DNA from: Exiguobacterium sp. FSL W8-0210 | GTDB taxonomy: Bacteria > Bacillota > Bacilli > Exiguobacteriales > Exiguobacteriaceae | Assembly: GCF_038006045.1 (NCBI RefSeq) | Contig: NZ_JBBOUK010000001.1 | Coordinates: forward strand, 2,025,001-2,089,000 | Direction: 5' to 3' | Length of the DNA stretch: 64,000 nucleotides | Shown: one piece after another, positions 47,615 to 55,255 of the stretch | Layout: each line of letters begins with the position of its first letter | Position numbering within the stretch: position 1 is the first letter of the stretch | Notes under the pieces: model-generated | Told to the model about the DNA's origin: nothing | The model's database searches: none | Seen by the model: only the letters and a program-made list of their open reading frames with translations | Position numbers and translations under genes: made by a program

Positions 47615-47746
47615 GCTCCATCACCTCTCTTTATGCTTCTCTATGTAGTATGCCCGTTTTCAGAAGTAAATATCCTTTCAGGCAATTCGAAGTTTTGCTA
47701 CTATTAAATTATGAAGTAGTTAGTCATGGAAAGGAAGCGAAGTGGT

Positions 47747-48478
47747 ATGTCGAGTGCGTTACTTTACTTATATGAGGACGAGGAAAATCAACGATTAACG
47801 ATGTCAGGAGTACATTTCTCTGATTTCGCTGCAGCCGTCGATTTGAAACGTCCTTTACTCATTTCAGGAAGTGATTTCAAACAGACGAAACAATCGTTTC
47901 GAACGATGCTTCATTACATCGAAGCGCATGAGATCGAACAGTTTTCACAATCAACGGATGTCCAGCGTCATCCTTTGACTGCTATTGATATTCGATCTTC
48001 CCATTCGCTCGATGTATTGACGGATGTCGAAATCGCGGAATTATTATTTTTAATGCATATGAAACGAGGGACACCGCTTCCTTTCCTTGACTCGATCGAG
48101 AATGAACTGGTCTATTTTAGCGAACACGATGGGCTTCATGCTTCTGTTTACTTGAAGGATTGGTCACGGGTAGAACAACTCATCTCTGACCTCGTGCAAC
48201 GGAAATTTCGTCAGCATGCACGATCTGTCGCCTCGATCGCCTTAACAGCTGAAATCATGATTCATATTCGCCACCTCCTCAAAGAAGGGGTAGTGATTGA
48301 TTTCGAAAGTGCAAAACGGTCTGTTTTCTCAAGAAACATCACGATTCCCGTATATGTAGCAGGACGCTACGAAGATATGAGCGTATTACATGAAGATTTT
48401 GAAGCGGAGAAAGAATCGATCCTTCGACGAGGAACGCTTGTTTGTCGCAAAAAAAAATGGAGTTTTGAGTTAGATTGA
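47747..48478 (+). CDS. Protein of unknown function
   Basis: A 243-residue soluble protein; no family recognised. It begins MSSALLYLYEDEENQRLTMS and has charged helical stretches in the C-terminal half (VEQLISDLVQRKFRQHARSV). No signal peptide or membrane helix. The ATG at 47747 is preferred, with AAGGAAG nine bases upstream; a start seven codons earlier lacks a ribosome site. A terminator follows. Divergent from the acetyltransferase. Confidence 0.65.
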   Translation: MSSALLYLYEDEENQRLTMSGVHFSDFAAAVDLKRPLLISGSDFKQTKQSFRTMLHYIEAHEIEQFSQSTDVQRHPLTAIDIRSSHSLDVLTDVEIAELLFLMHMKRGTPLPFLDSIENELVYFSEHDGLHASVYLKDWSRVEQLISDLVQRKFRQHARSVASIALTAEIMIHIRHLLKEGVVIDFESAKRSVFSRNITIPVYVAGRYEDMSVLHEDFEAEKESILRRGTLVCRKKKWSFELD

Positions 48479-48483
48479 CCTTT

Positions 48484-48515
48484 AGCATCTTTTTCTTTTA
48501 GAGAAGGATGCTTTT
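48484..48515 (+). terminator. Terminator after the 47747 gene
   Basis: AGCATC / GATGCT arms with an inner TTCT/AGAA pairing, followed by TTTTGTT on the plus strand. Confidence 0.65.
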
Positions 48516-48725
48516 GTTCTATTTGAATTTCACATGATGATTCCCTCTTAACAGGTGTTCCTATCCATATGACAATATTGTTAAAAAATTTTTCGAATTT
48601 TCACACAAAATAAGACTAGCATCTGGTGAAGACTTCGCTATAATGAGGATAACCTTTTCAAGATAGAAGTTAGACCCGGTTTTTTATAGGGACAGTACTG
48701 GAATCAACAGAAGGAGGAATTCAAT

Positions 48726-49019
48726 ATGGATCAGTTAAAAGTGAACGGAATTGGCTCATTCACGAAATTTGCGACAAATGGGAACATCCTGAAATTAAAG
48801 GATGCGACACTCGGTGAAGTGAAATTGTCGCTGAATGAGGCGAGTTCAATGACCATCGCCCCTGTCGATGAAGAAAATGGACTTTTCATCATTAAAGGGC
48901 AACAGCAGGAATCGCTTGTTGAACTGACGTTACCACGTCAATCCTGTGAGGTCGTTCACGCTTGGCTCCTCCATAAATTGAAACGTCACAAAAAAACGCG
49001 CTCGATTGCAACGAGCTGA
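48726..49019 (+). CDS. Small protein of unknown function
   Basis: A 97-residue protein, beta-rich for most of its length (NGNILKLKDATLGEVKLSLN, FIIKGQQQESLVELTLPRQS), ending in a helix and a basic tail (KLKRHKKTRS). The layout is reminiscent of a PH-like barrel, but no family is recognised. The ATG has a strong AGAAGGAGGAATTC site. A TATAAT at 48639-48644 would give a leader of about 75 bases. A terminator follows. Confidence 0.6.
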   Translation: MDQLKVNGIGSFTKFATNGNILKLKDATLGEVKLSLNEASSMTIAPVDEENGLFIIKGQQQESLVELTLPRQSCEVVHAWLLHKLKRHKKTRSIATS

Positions 49020-49030
49020 TGTGTAACGTA

Positions 49031-49073
49031 TAACGTCTTGGGTAGAGACCTCATCTCTCCTCAAGGCGTTATT
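49031..49073 (+). terminator. Terminator after the 48726 gene
   Basis: AACGTCTTG / CAAGGCGTT (with G-U) and inner AGAGA/TCTCT, followed by ATTTGTTTT. Confidence 0.7.
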
Positions 49074-49095
49074 TGTTTTCAAAAATTCGGCGATG

Positions 49096-49110
49096 AATTT
49101 TCAGAAAATA
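49096..49110. promoter_or_regulatory. CodY box upstream of the brnQ leader
   Basis: AATTTTCAGAAAATA matches the CodY consensus AATTTTCWGAAAATT at 14 of 15 positions. It ends directly before the -35 of the brnQ leader promoter, so bound CodY would block RNA polymerase. CodY is activated by Ile, Leu, Val and GTP, which suits control of a branched-chain amino acid transporter. Confidence 0.82.
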
Positions 49111-49139
49111 TTGTTTTATTAAATTCTTCATGTTATCCT
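49111..49139 (+). promoter_or_regulatory. Promoter of the brnQ leader
   Basis: TTGTTT (49111-49116), 17-base spacer and TATCCT (49134-49139) with an extended TGT. The start would be near 49146, about 23 bases before the leader peptide ATG. Confidence 0.62.
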
Positions 49140-49168
49140 TAGAAAAATTCAAACAGGAGGTTTTAAAC

Positions 49169-49225
49169 ATGACACACGCAACGCTCATCCAAGAACGACT
49201 GATTGTGATTAAGAGTAGGGACTGA
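49169..49225 (+). CDS. brnQ leader peptide rich in branched-chain residues
   Basis: An 18-codon frame encoding MTHATLIQERLIVIKSRD, with a strong AGGAGG site (49155-49160) eight bases before the ATG. Six of 18 residues are Leu, Ile or Val, including the run Leu-Ile-Val-Ile at codons 11-14. It is followed by hairpins and a terminator before brnQ. This is the layout of the enteric ilv/leu leader peptides, where ribosome stalling for lack of the charged tRNA prevents termination. Too short for protein evidence; the call rests on the ribosome site, codon content and context. Confidence 0.75.
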   Translation: MTHATLIQERLIVIKSRD

Positions 49226-49228
49226 AGA

Positions 49229-49253
49229 TTCATTTCTCGTTTGAGAAAATGAA
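49229..49253 (+). other. First hairpin of the brnQ leader
   Basis: TTCATTTCTC pairs with GAGAAAATGAA (one bulged A) around GTTT, just after the leader peptide stop. Further pairing of GGG and CTG upstream with CAG and CCC downstream could extend the stem through the stop codon. Confidence 0.55.
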
Positions 49254-49281
49254 GATCCAGGCCCTTTTCGTCATTTCGACA

Positions 49282-49335
49282 AGGCGTCTGAGCAAACGAC
49301 GCCTATCCACAAACTTAGTGGATGAGGCTTTTTTT
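49282..49335 (+). terminator. Attenuator: overlapping antiterminator and terminator before brnQ
   Basis: Terminator: GCCTATCCAC (49301-49310) pairs with GTGGATGAGGC (49318-49328, one bulged G), then T7 (49329-49335). An alternative stem, AGGCGTC (49282-49288) with GACGCCT (49298-49304), uses the same GCCT bases, so the base of the terminator and this stem exclude each other. This is the arrangement expected of a transcription attenuator. Confidence 0.75.
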
Positions 49336-49364
49336 ATGAAATTAGGATGAATGGAGGACAACAC

Positions 49365-50690
49365 ATGTTTAAGACAAAAGATACATTTGCTTTAGGATTT
49401 ATGATTTTTGCTTTATTTTTCGGTGCCGGTAACCTGATCTTCCCACCGGAACTCGGTGCGCTTGCGGGTTCACAGTTCCTTCCTGCCATCCTTGGTTTTA
49501 TCGTAACGGGTGTCGGTCTTCCTTTGCTCGGCTTACTTGCAGTTGCCTCTATCGGAGGTGGCATCAAAACACTTGCTGCACCACTCCCTCGTTTTGTAGG
49601 TGCTGCCTTGACGTTTGCGCTCTATGTTGCGATCGGTCCCTTTTTCGGGATTCCGCGAACATCGGTTGTCACGTATGAGCTCGGAGTCGTACCATTTCTT
49701 GGTGCTCCCTCACAAATGACGTTGATTATCTCATCTAGTCTCTTTTTCCTTGCTACACTTTATCTTGTACTACGACCAGGAAAATTACTTGAGATCATCG
49801 GGCGTTTCATCACACCATTATTACTGATTGCTCTTGCTGCATTAAGCATCAGTAGCATCATTTCGCCACTCTCGAGCGTCGCTTCACCGAACGAAGCATA
49901 TGAGACGACTGGACAGGCATTCATTCAAGGATTCCTTCAAGGATACTTAACGCTTGATGCACTCGGCGCCTTGGTATTTGGTGTCGTCGTACTGCATACA
50001 TTAAAAAGCCGAGGCGTTCATGAACGAAAAGCACAATTTAAAGTCGTCACTCGTGCCGGAATCATCGCTGCCACTTCTTTGACTCTCGTCTATGTCGGAC
50101 TTGGAATGATCGGACGTAACACATTTGCCGCTATCGGAAAAGTTGATGGTCCAGCACTTCTTCAACATTATGCAAATACTGCCTTCGGCTCAATCGGTTT
50201 AGCTGTACTTGGTCTTGCAATTCTGCTTGCATGTTTGACGACATCAGTTGGTCTCGTCACCGCATTTGCAGAATATATGATGACGATTTCCAACCGTGTA
50301 TCTTTAAAAGCGGCAAGTATCTTCACGACTGCTCTCGGTCTTACGGTATCCATCGTCGGATTGCAGACATTGCTATCCATCGCCGTTCCGGTATTGATGT
50401 TCCTTTATCCAATCGTCATCGTCTTGATCGCTTTGACATTCATGCGTCATCTGTTCCGTCGTAAGTCGGTTGTTTATCAATCAACTCTTGGTGTAACGAT
50501 TTTCTTCTCATTCTGTAGTGCGTTAAATCAACTTTCGCTTTTCCCGGGAAATCTTAAAACGTTCTATCAATCCTTGCCTTTAGTGGATCAAAGTTTAGAA
50601 TGGTTATTCCCAACACTCATCGCCTTCGGTATCAGTTCATGGTTTGGACACGTTTCCAGTGCTTCTATCACACAAAAACGCGCTAGCTAG
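49365..50690 (+). CDS. brnQ: Branched-chain amino acid transporter
   Basis: Secondary importer of Leu, Ile and Val. The 441-residue protein has about 12 membrane helices and the LIVCS family N-terminus KDTFALGFMIFALFFGAGNL, with FPPELG following. GFLQGYLTLDALGALVFG near residue 195 is also typical. The ATG at 49365 follows GGAGGACAAC; an ATG six codons earlier lacks a ribosome site. The gene is preceded by a CodY box, promoter, leader peptide and attenuator, so it appears to be regulated by branched-chain amino acid supply at two levels. Confidence 0.93.
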   Translation: MFKTKDTFALGFMIFALFFGAGNLIFPPELGALAGSQFLPAILGFIVTGVGLPLLGLLAVASIGGGIKTLAAPLPRFVGAALTFALYVAIGPFFGIPRTSVVTYELGVVPFLGAPSQMTLIISSSLFFLATLYLVLRPGKLLEIIGRFITPLLLIALAALSISSIISPLSSVASPNEAYETTGQAFIQGFLQGYLTLDALGALVFGVVVLHTLKSRGVHERKAQFKVVTRAGIIAATSLTLVYVGLGMIGRNTFAAIGKVDGPALLQHYANTAFGSIGLAVLGLAILLACLTTSVGLVTAFAEYMMTISNRVSLKAASIFTTALGLTVSIVGLQTLLSIAVPVLMFLYPIVIVLIALTFMRHLFRRKSVVYQSTLGVTIFFSFCSALNQLSLFPGNLKTFYQSLPLVDQSLEWLFPTLIAFGISSWFGHVSSASITQKRAS

Positions 50691-50755
50691 TGATTCCACT
50701 TTCATCGCTATGGTATGATGAACAAAATGGTTCTATTAATGGAGGCGTCATATAC

Positions 50756-51631
50756 ATGGATAAGATTGCTTGGATTACCGACAGCATGGCTTTTTTTGAG
50801 CCAGGAGAGGCTGAAAAAATCGGAGTCCATGTGATACCGACTTTACTCATCTTAAACGGAGAGTCTTACCGGGAGTATGTCGATATCTCGATTGAACAGC
50901 TTGATCAAAAAATGCGAGAAGATTCCCACGCTTCACCGACGACTTCTCAACCATCATTCGGTGATTTCGTAACCTTGTATGAACAATTGCTTGAAGATGG
51001 TTATGATTATGGGTATGCGATTCATATCACGAGTGGACTGAGCGGCACATATTCGAGTTCTGTCGCTGCAGCTGAAGCCGTCGGTTTCCCCTTATACGCG
51101 ATTGATTCGTATACAGGTGCTGCGAATCAGCAAGAACTTGTCCGGATCGCACAACGACTCGTTGCTGCTGGTAAAGGTCCAGATGAAGTCATGTCTACGC
51201 TTGAGACATTCAAACACAAATCGCATTTTTATCTGATCATCGGAAATATGGAGACGATGCGACGGAGCGGACGTGTCTCAGGAAGTCAATTTTTACTAGC
51301 AAACATGCTCAATATTAAACCAATCGCTCAATTTAATGAGGAAGGACGACTTGTCCCATTTAAAAAAGTCCGTTCCATCAAAAAAGCTTTTAAAGAAATG
51401 GTCAGTGAAATTTCATCAAAAGTCAGTGCTCATGGTGTATATGATCGGACGCTTTATGTCAGTCATACGCTCGCTCATGCCGCTGCTGAAGAATTATGGC
51501 GCTTGATTTCTACAGAACATCCGGAGCTTCAAGTACGCATTACCCAATTTGGTCCTTCCATCTTGGCACATGCTGGCGCTGAGACGGTCGGTGTGTACTG
51601 GTTCGATGAGATTCCTTTACCAACAACTTGA
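50756..51631 (+). CDS. DegV family fatty acid-binding protein
   Basis: A 291-residue DegV protein, which binds a fatty acid and in Firmicutes may present it to a fatty acid kinase (FakA). It has KIAWITDSMAFFEPGEAEK at the N-terminus, SPTTSQPSFGDFVTLYEQL, ITSGLSGTYSSS and MRRSGRVSGSQF, with the ligand loop ILAHAGAETVGVYWFDE at the C-terminus. The ATG at 50756 follows GGAGGCGTC. It lies 65 bases after brnQ on the same strand; a TATGAT near 50714 might give it a separate promoter. Confidence 0.9.
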   Translation: MDKIAWITDSMAFFEPGEAEKIGVHVIPTLLILNGESYREYVDISIEQLDQKMREDSHASPTTSQPSFGDFVTLYEQLLEDGYDYGYAIHITSGLSGTYSSSVAAAEAVGFPLYAIDSYTGAANQQELVRIAQRLVAAGKGPDEVMSTLETFKHKSHFYLIIGNMETMRRSGRVSGSQFLLANMLNIKPIAQFNEEGRLVPFKKVRSIKKAFKEMVSEISSKVSAHGVYDRTLYVSHTLAHAAAEELWRLISTEHPELQVRITQFGPSILAHAGAETVGVYWFDEIPLPTT

Positions 51632-51650
51632 TATCTTGCACGAAACGATG

Positions 51651-51687
51651 AAAACCGAACGGTCTGCTTGAGACCGTCCGGTTTTTT
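51651..51687. terminator. Convergent terminator after degV
   Basis: AAAACCGAACGGTCT pairs with AGACCGTCCGGTTTT, one mismatch, flanked by A and T runs. It serves both degV and the leftward 51687 gene. Confidence 0.88.
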
Positions 51688-52184
51688 CATGTCGTTTCAT
51701 ACTTACGAAATAGTTCTTCTAATAATACGGCTTCGTCCGTCGTCCGTTGAATCGGTTCATGCGGAAGCGTGATTACACTGGATAACGTCTCAGAAGGATA
51801 TACATCAATCGAAACTTGTTCCATTTCGATGAGATACTCAAGGATGGAATCAAGTGATGTCTCCTTATTGAATTGACGAAGCCAATTTTCATATCGACGA
51901 TCAACTTTTCCTTCTTTAAGCAAAATCTTTCCATCGTCAATGATTGCCCACTTAGGTGGCGCATCGATTTGAAAGAGTTCCAACTGCTGGTACTCTTCCA
52001 TCGTTCGTTTCGTCACCGGAACAACACCGTTAATCGATACTAACCGTTTTAATCTGAGATGCGCTCGCATCGTCATGAAACGAGGTCGCCCAGCGACTCG
52101 CTCGACAAGCAACGTCGGCTTGTCGATGGAGCGCATCGTCTCTTCATCAAATAATAAACTATGATCAACATCTAACAGTAACAT
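51687..52184 (-). CDS. Short HAD-like protein, probably incomplete
   Basis: A 165-residue protein that begins LLLDVDHSLLFDEE, resembling HAD motif I (DxDx[ST]), and has VVPVTKRTMEEYQQLELFQI like motif II and WAIIDDGKILLKEG like a Cof-type strand. It lacks the C-terminal Lys and GD..ND motifs of an active HAD phosphatase. The ATG at 52184 overlaps the PAP2 stop (TGATG) behind AAGGAG. It is the last gene of the pgpA-like/PAP2 operon. It may be a cut-down, non-catalytic or cap-only relative; family call is tentative. Confidence 0.55.
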   Translation of the reverse strand: MLLLDVDHSLLFDEETMRSIDKPTLLVERVAGRPRFMTMRAHLRLKRLVSINGVVPVTKRTMEEYQQLELFQIDAPPKWAIIDDGKILLKEGKVDRRYENWLRQFNKETSLDSILEYLIEMEQVSIDVYPSETLSSVITLPHEPIQRTTDEAVLLEELFRKYETT

Positions 52185-52804
52185 CAAGCCACTCCTTTTT
52201 TTCTACGGGAGACGATGAATGCATAGGAGCTACATAAAAGAATCGCAGCAAAACAATATCCACCGATTACATCTGAGAAATAGTGAACGTTTAAAATGAT
52301 TCGAGAAGCTCCCATGGCGAGAAATAAACCAATCGTCACGATCGATACAAGTACCTTCCCACCTGTTTTAAGATGACGAAACGCAACGACGAGAAATCCA
52401 GCATATACGGCAAAAGCCATCGCTGAGTGACCACTCGGAAAACTGTATCCTACGCCACCAACCAATTCATTTAACGAGGGGCGCTCTCGGACGAAAGCGA
52501 ATTTAACGACTTGATTCAATACACCTACTGATATTGCCATGATCACATACCAGATGCTTGCGATACGATCTCGCCACAATACATAACTCAGTATTCCAAG
52601 TAACACCGTCATCGTCATCGCCCCTGGACCTGATCCGAGTTGAGTAAACCAAGAAACGTAATCCCCTGGGACGTGTTGCGACATGTATGACGATAATTGG
52701 GCATCAAATAAAAAATAGCCTGTCATCCGAATGGAGACAGCGATGATCACGAACAAGACGACAGCAATGGATGCACCTATCCACGCCGCTCTCGCACCCC
52801 GCAT
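52184..52804 (-). CDS. PAP2-family membrane phosphatase
   Basis: A 206-residue membrane protein with six or so helices and the full phosphatidic acid phosphatase signature: KFAFVRERPS, then YSFPSGHSAMAF and SRIILNVHYFSDVIGG (KxxxxxxRP, PSGH, RxxxxxHxxxD). It may dephosphorylate phosphatidylglycerophosphate, undecaprenyl pyrophosphate or diacylglycerol pyrophosphate; which one cannot be told. Start and stop codons overlap both neighbours (TGATG), so the three genes are tightly coupled. Confidence 0.88.
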   Translation of the reverse strand: MRGARAAWIGASIAVVLFVIIAVSIRMTGYFLFDAQLSSYMSQHVPGDYVSWFTQLGSGPGAMTMTVLLGILSYVLWRDRIASIWYVIMAISVGVLNQVVKFAFVRERPSLNELVGGVGYSFPSGHSAMAFAVYAGFLVVAFRHLKTGGKVLVSIVTIGLFLAMGASRIILNVHYFSDVIGGYCFAAILLCSSYAFIVSRRKKGVA

Positions 52805-53346
52805 CAGTATGTCCCCTTACGTTCTTCTAATTCTTCTGCGGAATAGTCTTCCTTATCTCGCAAGCGATGCGCTAGTCGTCCGGATGCGTTTGCTGCGATG
52901 GCCGCGACGATATCATCCATGAACGTGTTGACTTTTCCGTCCCCAAGCTTCGTATCGAGTTCTTTGATAATACCGACCTTTGCTTTATCCAAATAGCCGA
53001 ACGTCGTAACCGCAATCGAACCATACGTGTTGACGGCACCAATCGCAATCGTCTCATCTACGCCAAATAGCCCTTCATCGCTTTGGATGATGGACAGGAG
53101 GGGTTCTGATAATAACCCTTTTTCCGCCAAGATATCTAGTTCTGCTCCGACGAGAATCGCATGTTGTAATTCACGTTTTTCAAGAACACGTTCCACTGAA
53201 CTGACACATGTTTCAATTGTCAGATCCACTGTGTATGGGGCCTGCATTTGGTACACGATCTCAGCGATTGCATGAATCGTCACCCCTCGTTCGTGTAACT
53301 TATCGATAGCTGCCTGTTTGACCTCTTTTGAATGTGTTTTCTTCAT
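52804..53346 (-). CDS. Phosphatidylglycerophosphatase A-like protein (YutG)
   Basis: A 180-residue protein of the PgpA/YutG family, with VTIHAIAEIVYQMQAPYTVD at the N-terminus and the conserved GDGKVNTFMDDIVAAIAANA near residue 145. It removes phosphate from phosphatidylglycerophosphate in the synthesis of phosphatidylglycerol. Unlike E. coli PgpA it is not obviously membrane-spanning. The ATG at 53346 follows GAGAGGTGG; an 11-codon longer reading is rejected. First gene of a three-gene operon with PAP2 and the HAD-like gene. Confidence 0.82.
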   Translation of the reverse strand: MKKTHSKEVKQAAIDKLHERGVTIHAIAEIVYQMQAPYTVDLTIETCVSSVERVLEKRELQHAILVGAELDILAEKGLLSEPLLSIIQSDEGLFGVDETIAIGAVNTYGSIAVTTFGYLDKAKVGIIKELDTKLGDGKVNTFMDDIVAAIAANASGRLAHRLRDKEDYSAEELEERKGTY

Positions 53347-53491
53347 GACTATATCCACCTCTCCAACAAAGTACTTCATTAGTATACACGGATTCTGAAG
53401 CTCCTCTCAAACTTCTTTGACATCGACGCCAGAATCCGTCATGATTATTTTGTAAAGCGTTATCATTTCAGGGGAAAGTAGGGGATTTTCG

Positions 53492-54004
53492 ATGAACATC
53501 GGGGTTGTATTGTTTCCATCGAAACGCGTTCAAGATTTTGCAAATTCATACCGAAAGAGATATGACTCGAAGTATGCACTGATCACACCTCATATCACGC
53601 TACGGGAGCGGATGGAAGTCGATGAGACAGAATTAGACCACATCGTGACGGAGTTGAATCGAATCGCGTCCGAAACGAAGCCTGTCAATTTGCACATCCA
53701 AGGAGCTCGTTCGTTCCATCCGACGAACAATGTCTTGTTCCTTAAAGTAATGCCTACGGATGAGTTAGAACAATTACATCGCGCTTTGCATACGGGACCA
53801 CTCGAACATAAGCCGAAATACGATTTCTTGCCACACATCACAATCGGTCAAGAACTGTCGGATGTCGAACTGTTCGATGTACTAGAACGTCTCAAGATGG
53901 AAGATATCCGTTTCCAAGAGGACGTCACGAAAATGGCTTTATTGTATGAACTGGAGAACGGTGCTTGGAGTGTCTATGAGACATTCCGCTTCACAGGTCA
54001 ATGA
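53492..54004 (+). CDS. yjcG: 2H phosphoesterase, YjcG family
   Basis: A 170-residue protein of the 2'-5' RNA ligase-like (2H) family with both HxTx motifs: TPHITLRERM (His34) and LPHITIGQEL (near 117). It matches YjcG of B. subtilis in length and sequence. Substrate is unknown, perhaps cyclic phosphates of RNA or nucleotides. The ATG follows GTAGGGGATTTTCG. A palindromic terminator follows seven bases after the stop. Confidence 0.88.
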   Translation: MNIGVVLFPSKRVQDFANSYRKRYDSKYALITPHITLRERMEVDETELDHIVTELNRIASETKPVNLHIQGARSFHPTNNVLFLKVMPTDELEQLHRALHTGPLEHKPKYDFLPHITIGQELSDVELFDVLERLKMEDIRFQEDVTKMALLYELENGAWSVYETFRFTGQ

Positions 54005-54008
54005 ATGA

Positions 54009-54227
54009 TTAAACTTCCCGGTCGAAGCTTCGACCGGGAAGTTTTAGTTCTGGTAATACACCGTATGCATTTGCCTGTTCTTCTAAAAAGTCGTCCGCTT
54101 CGTGTTCGCGGTAAGGGTCAGTTGGGCGTATCGGTTGAACTCGAGCGACTGGTTCAGTCTTTAGCTGTGGATCGACACGTACTTGACGATTGACATATTG
54201 TACGACTGTAAAATCGATTGCGTTCAT
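54009..54227 (-). CDS. Small protein of unknown function with a terminator in its coding end
   Basis: A 72-residue hydrophilic protein (NAIDFTVVQYVNRQVRVDPQ, RPTDPYREHEADDFLEEQAN). No family is recognised. The ATG at 54227 follows GAGGAAGTGCAG. The last codons (LKLPGRSFDREV) are read from the 34-bp palindrome that forms the yjcG terminator, so the C-terminal tail is a by-product of that structure. It lies between yjcG and fabI. Confidence 0.6.
   Translation of the reverse strand: MNAIDFTVVQYVNRQVRVDPQLKTEPVARVQPIRPTDPYREHEADDFLEEQANAYGVLPELKLPGRSFDREV
54011..54044. terminator. Perfect 34-bp palindromic terminator
   Basis: The stretch is its own reverse complement, with core CCCGGTCGAAGCTTCGACCGGG, giving a 15-bp or longer stem. 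TTTTAG follows on the plus strand, so it ends the yjcG transcript; on the minus strand it lies inside the 54009 gene. Confidence 0.85.
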
Positions 54228-54284
54228 CCTCTGCACTTCCTCTCTCCTTCAACATGTTCATATTTGACACTTCCCCGATCCAGC

Positions 54285-54323
54285 ACAAAAAAAACCAAGC
54301 CTCCTTCTCAGGAAAGCTTGGTT
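54285..54323 (-). terminator. Terminator after fabI
   Basis: AACCAAGC (54293-54300) and GCTTGGTT (54316-54323) followed by T8 on the minus strand. Confidence 0.85.
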
Positions 54324-54337
54324 CAATCTGTTATCTA

Positions 54338-55111
54338 TTAAAGAATGTGGAATCCACTATCGACGTGAAGGATTTCTCCTGTCACCCCACTCGACATTTG
54401 TGAAAGCAAGAACAGTCCACTTTGACCAATTTGTTCTGTCGTCACGTTACGATGAAGTGGCGCACGTTCTTCGATGCTATCAAGAATCGAATTGAAATCG
54501 CCGACACCTTTTGCGGATACTGTCCGAATTGGACCAGCTGAGATCGCATTGACACGAACGCCTTGCTGACCGTATTCAGCAGCGAGATAACGAACGCTTG
54601 CATCTAATGCGGCTTTCGCAACACCCATGACGTTGTAGTTCGGAACCATCTTCTCACCACCGAGGTACGTCAACGTGATGACGGATGCATCTTCCGTAAA
54701 GAAATCTTTCGCCGCTTTGACGACTGCTGTTAAGCTGTAGGCAGAGATATCAAGTGCTTGCGCGAACTGTTCACGCGTTACACCTGAAAACTCACCACGA
54801 AGCGCTTCTTTATCCGCGAATGCGATCGAGTGAGCGATTCCCGAAATTTTACCGTGATCTGCATGGATTGTTTGGAAGACCTGTTCGATCTCTTCATCAC
54901 TCGTGACATCACACGTATAATAAGAAGCCGGTCGTGATAATTCTTGTCCTAATTTTTCAAGTGGTGCCTTGAAACGTTCTCCGACATATGTAAATGCCAG
55001 GCTTGCTCCAGCAGCGTCGAGCGCACGTGCGATGCCCCATGCAATCGAACGTTGGTTGATGACGCCCATGACGACGTACGTCTTGCCTTCGAGTGAAGGA
55101 TAAATATTCAT
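54338..55111 (-). CDS. fabI: Enoyl-[acyl-carrier-protein] reductase (NADH)
   Basis: Last reduction step of fatty acid elongation, target of triclosan. The 257-residue short-chain dehydrogenase-like protein has VVMGVINQRSIAWGIARAL, the FabI active-site Tyr-x6-Lys type signature YNVMGVAKA (Y159, K166) with Y149 in TYLGG, and the C-terminal GEILHVDSGFHI. Very close to B. subtilis FabI. The ATG at 55111 is downstream of a FapR-type operator at 55130-55146. Monocistronic with a terminator. Confidence 0.95.
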   Translation of the reverse strand: MNIYPSLEGKTYVVMGVINQRSIAWGIARALDAAGASLAFTYVGERFKAPLEKLGQELSRPASYYTCDVTSDEEIEQVFQTIHADHGKISGIAHSIAFADKEALRGEFSGVTREQFAQALDISAYSLTAVVKAAKDFFTEDASVITLTYLGGEKMVPNYNVMGVAKAALDASVRYLAAEYGQQGVRVNAISAGPIRTVSAKGVGDFNSILDSIEERAPLHRNVTTEQIGQSGLFLLSQMSSGVTGEILHVDSGFHIL

Positions 55112-55129
55112 GATAAAGTCCCCCTTGAA

Positions 55130-55146
55130 TTAGTACCTGGTAATAA
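55130..55146. promoter_or_regulatory. FapR operator upstream of fabI
   Basis: TTAGTACCTGGTAATAA is one base away from the perfect palindrome TTAGTACCTGGTACTAA that describes FapR sites. FapR represses fatty acid genes, including fabI in Bacillus, and is released by malonyl-CoA. It lies 18 bases upstream of the fabI start. Confidence 0.82.
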
Positions 55147-55255
55147 AACCTATCTTCAGGTTACAAAAACGTAACGCTTCTGTCAACCATCGCTCTTGAT
55201 ATTGCGGATTTGATAAATTACGGTAATATAGAAAGTGATAGAAAGTAGGGATGAA

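Noticed and set aside
49335-49349. Mini-frame ATGAAATTAGGATGA just before brnQ
   Set aside because: Only four codons and no ribosome site; probably chance.
49146-49364. T-box riboswitch in the brnQ leader
   Set aside because: I found no T-box core (the AGGGTGGNACCGCG-type sequence) and the leader is too short; the leader-peptide model fits better.
53450-53466. cre-like sequence TGTAAAGCGTTATCA upstream of yjcG
   Set aside because: It has an extra base relative to the CcpA consensus and mismatches in the first positions; yjcG is not a typical catabolite-controlled gene.
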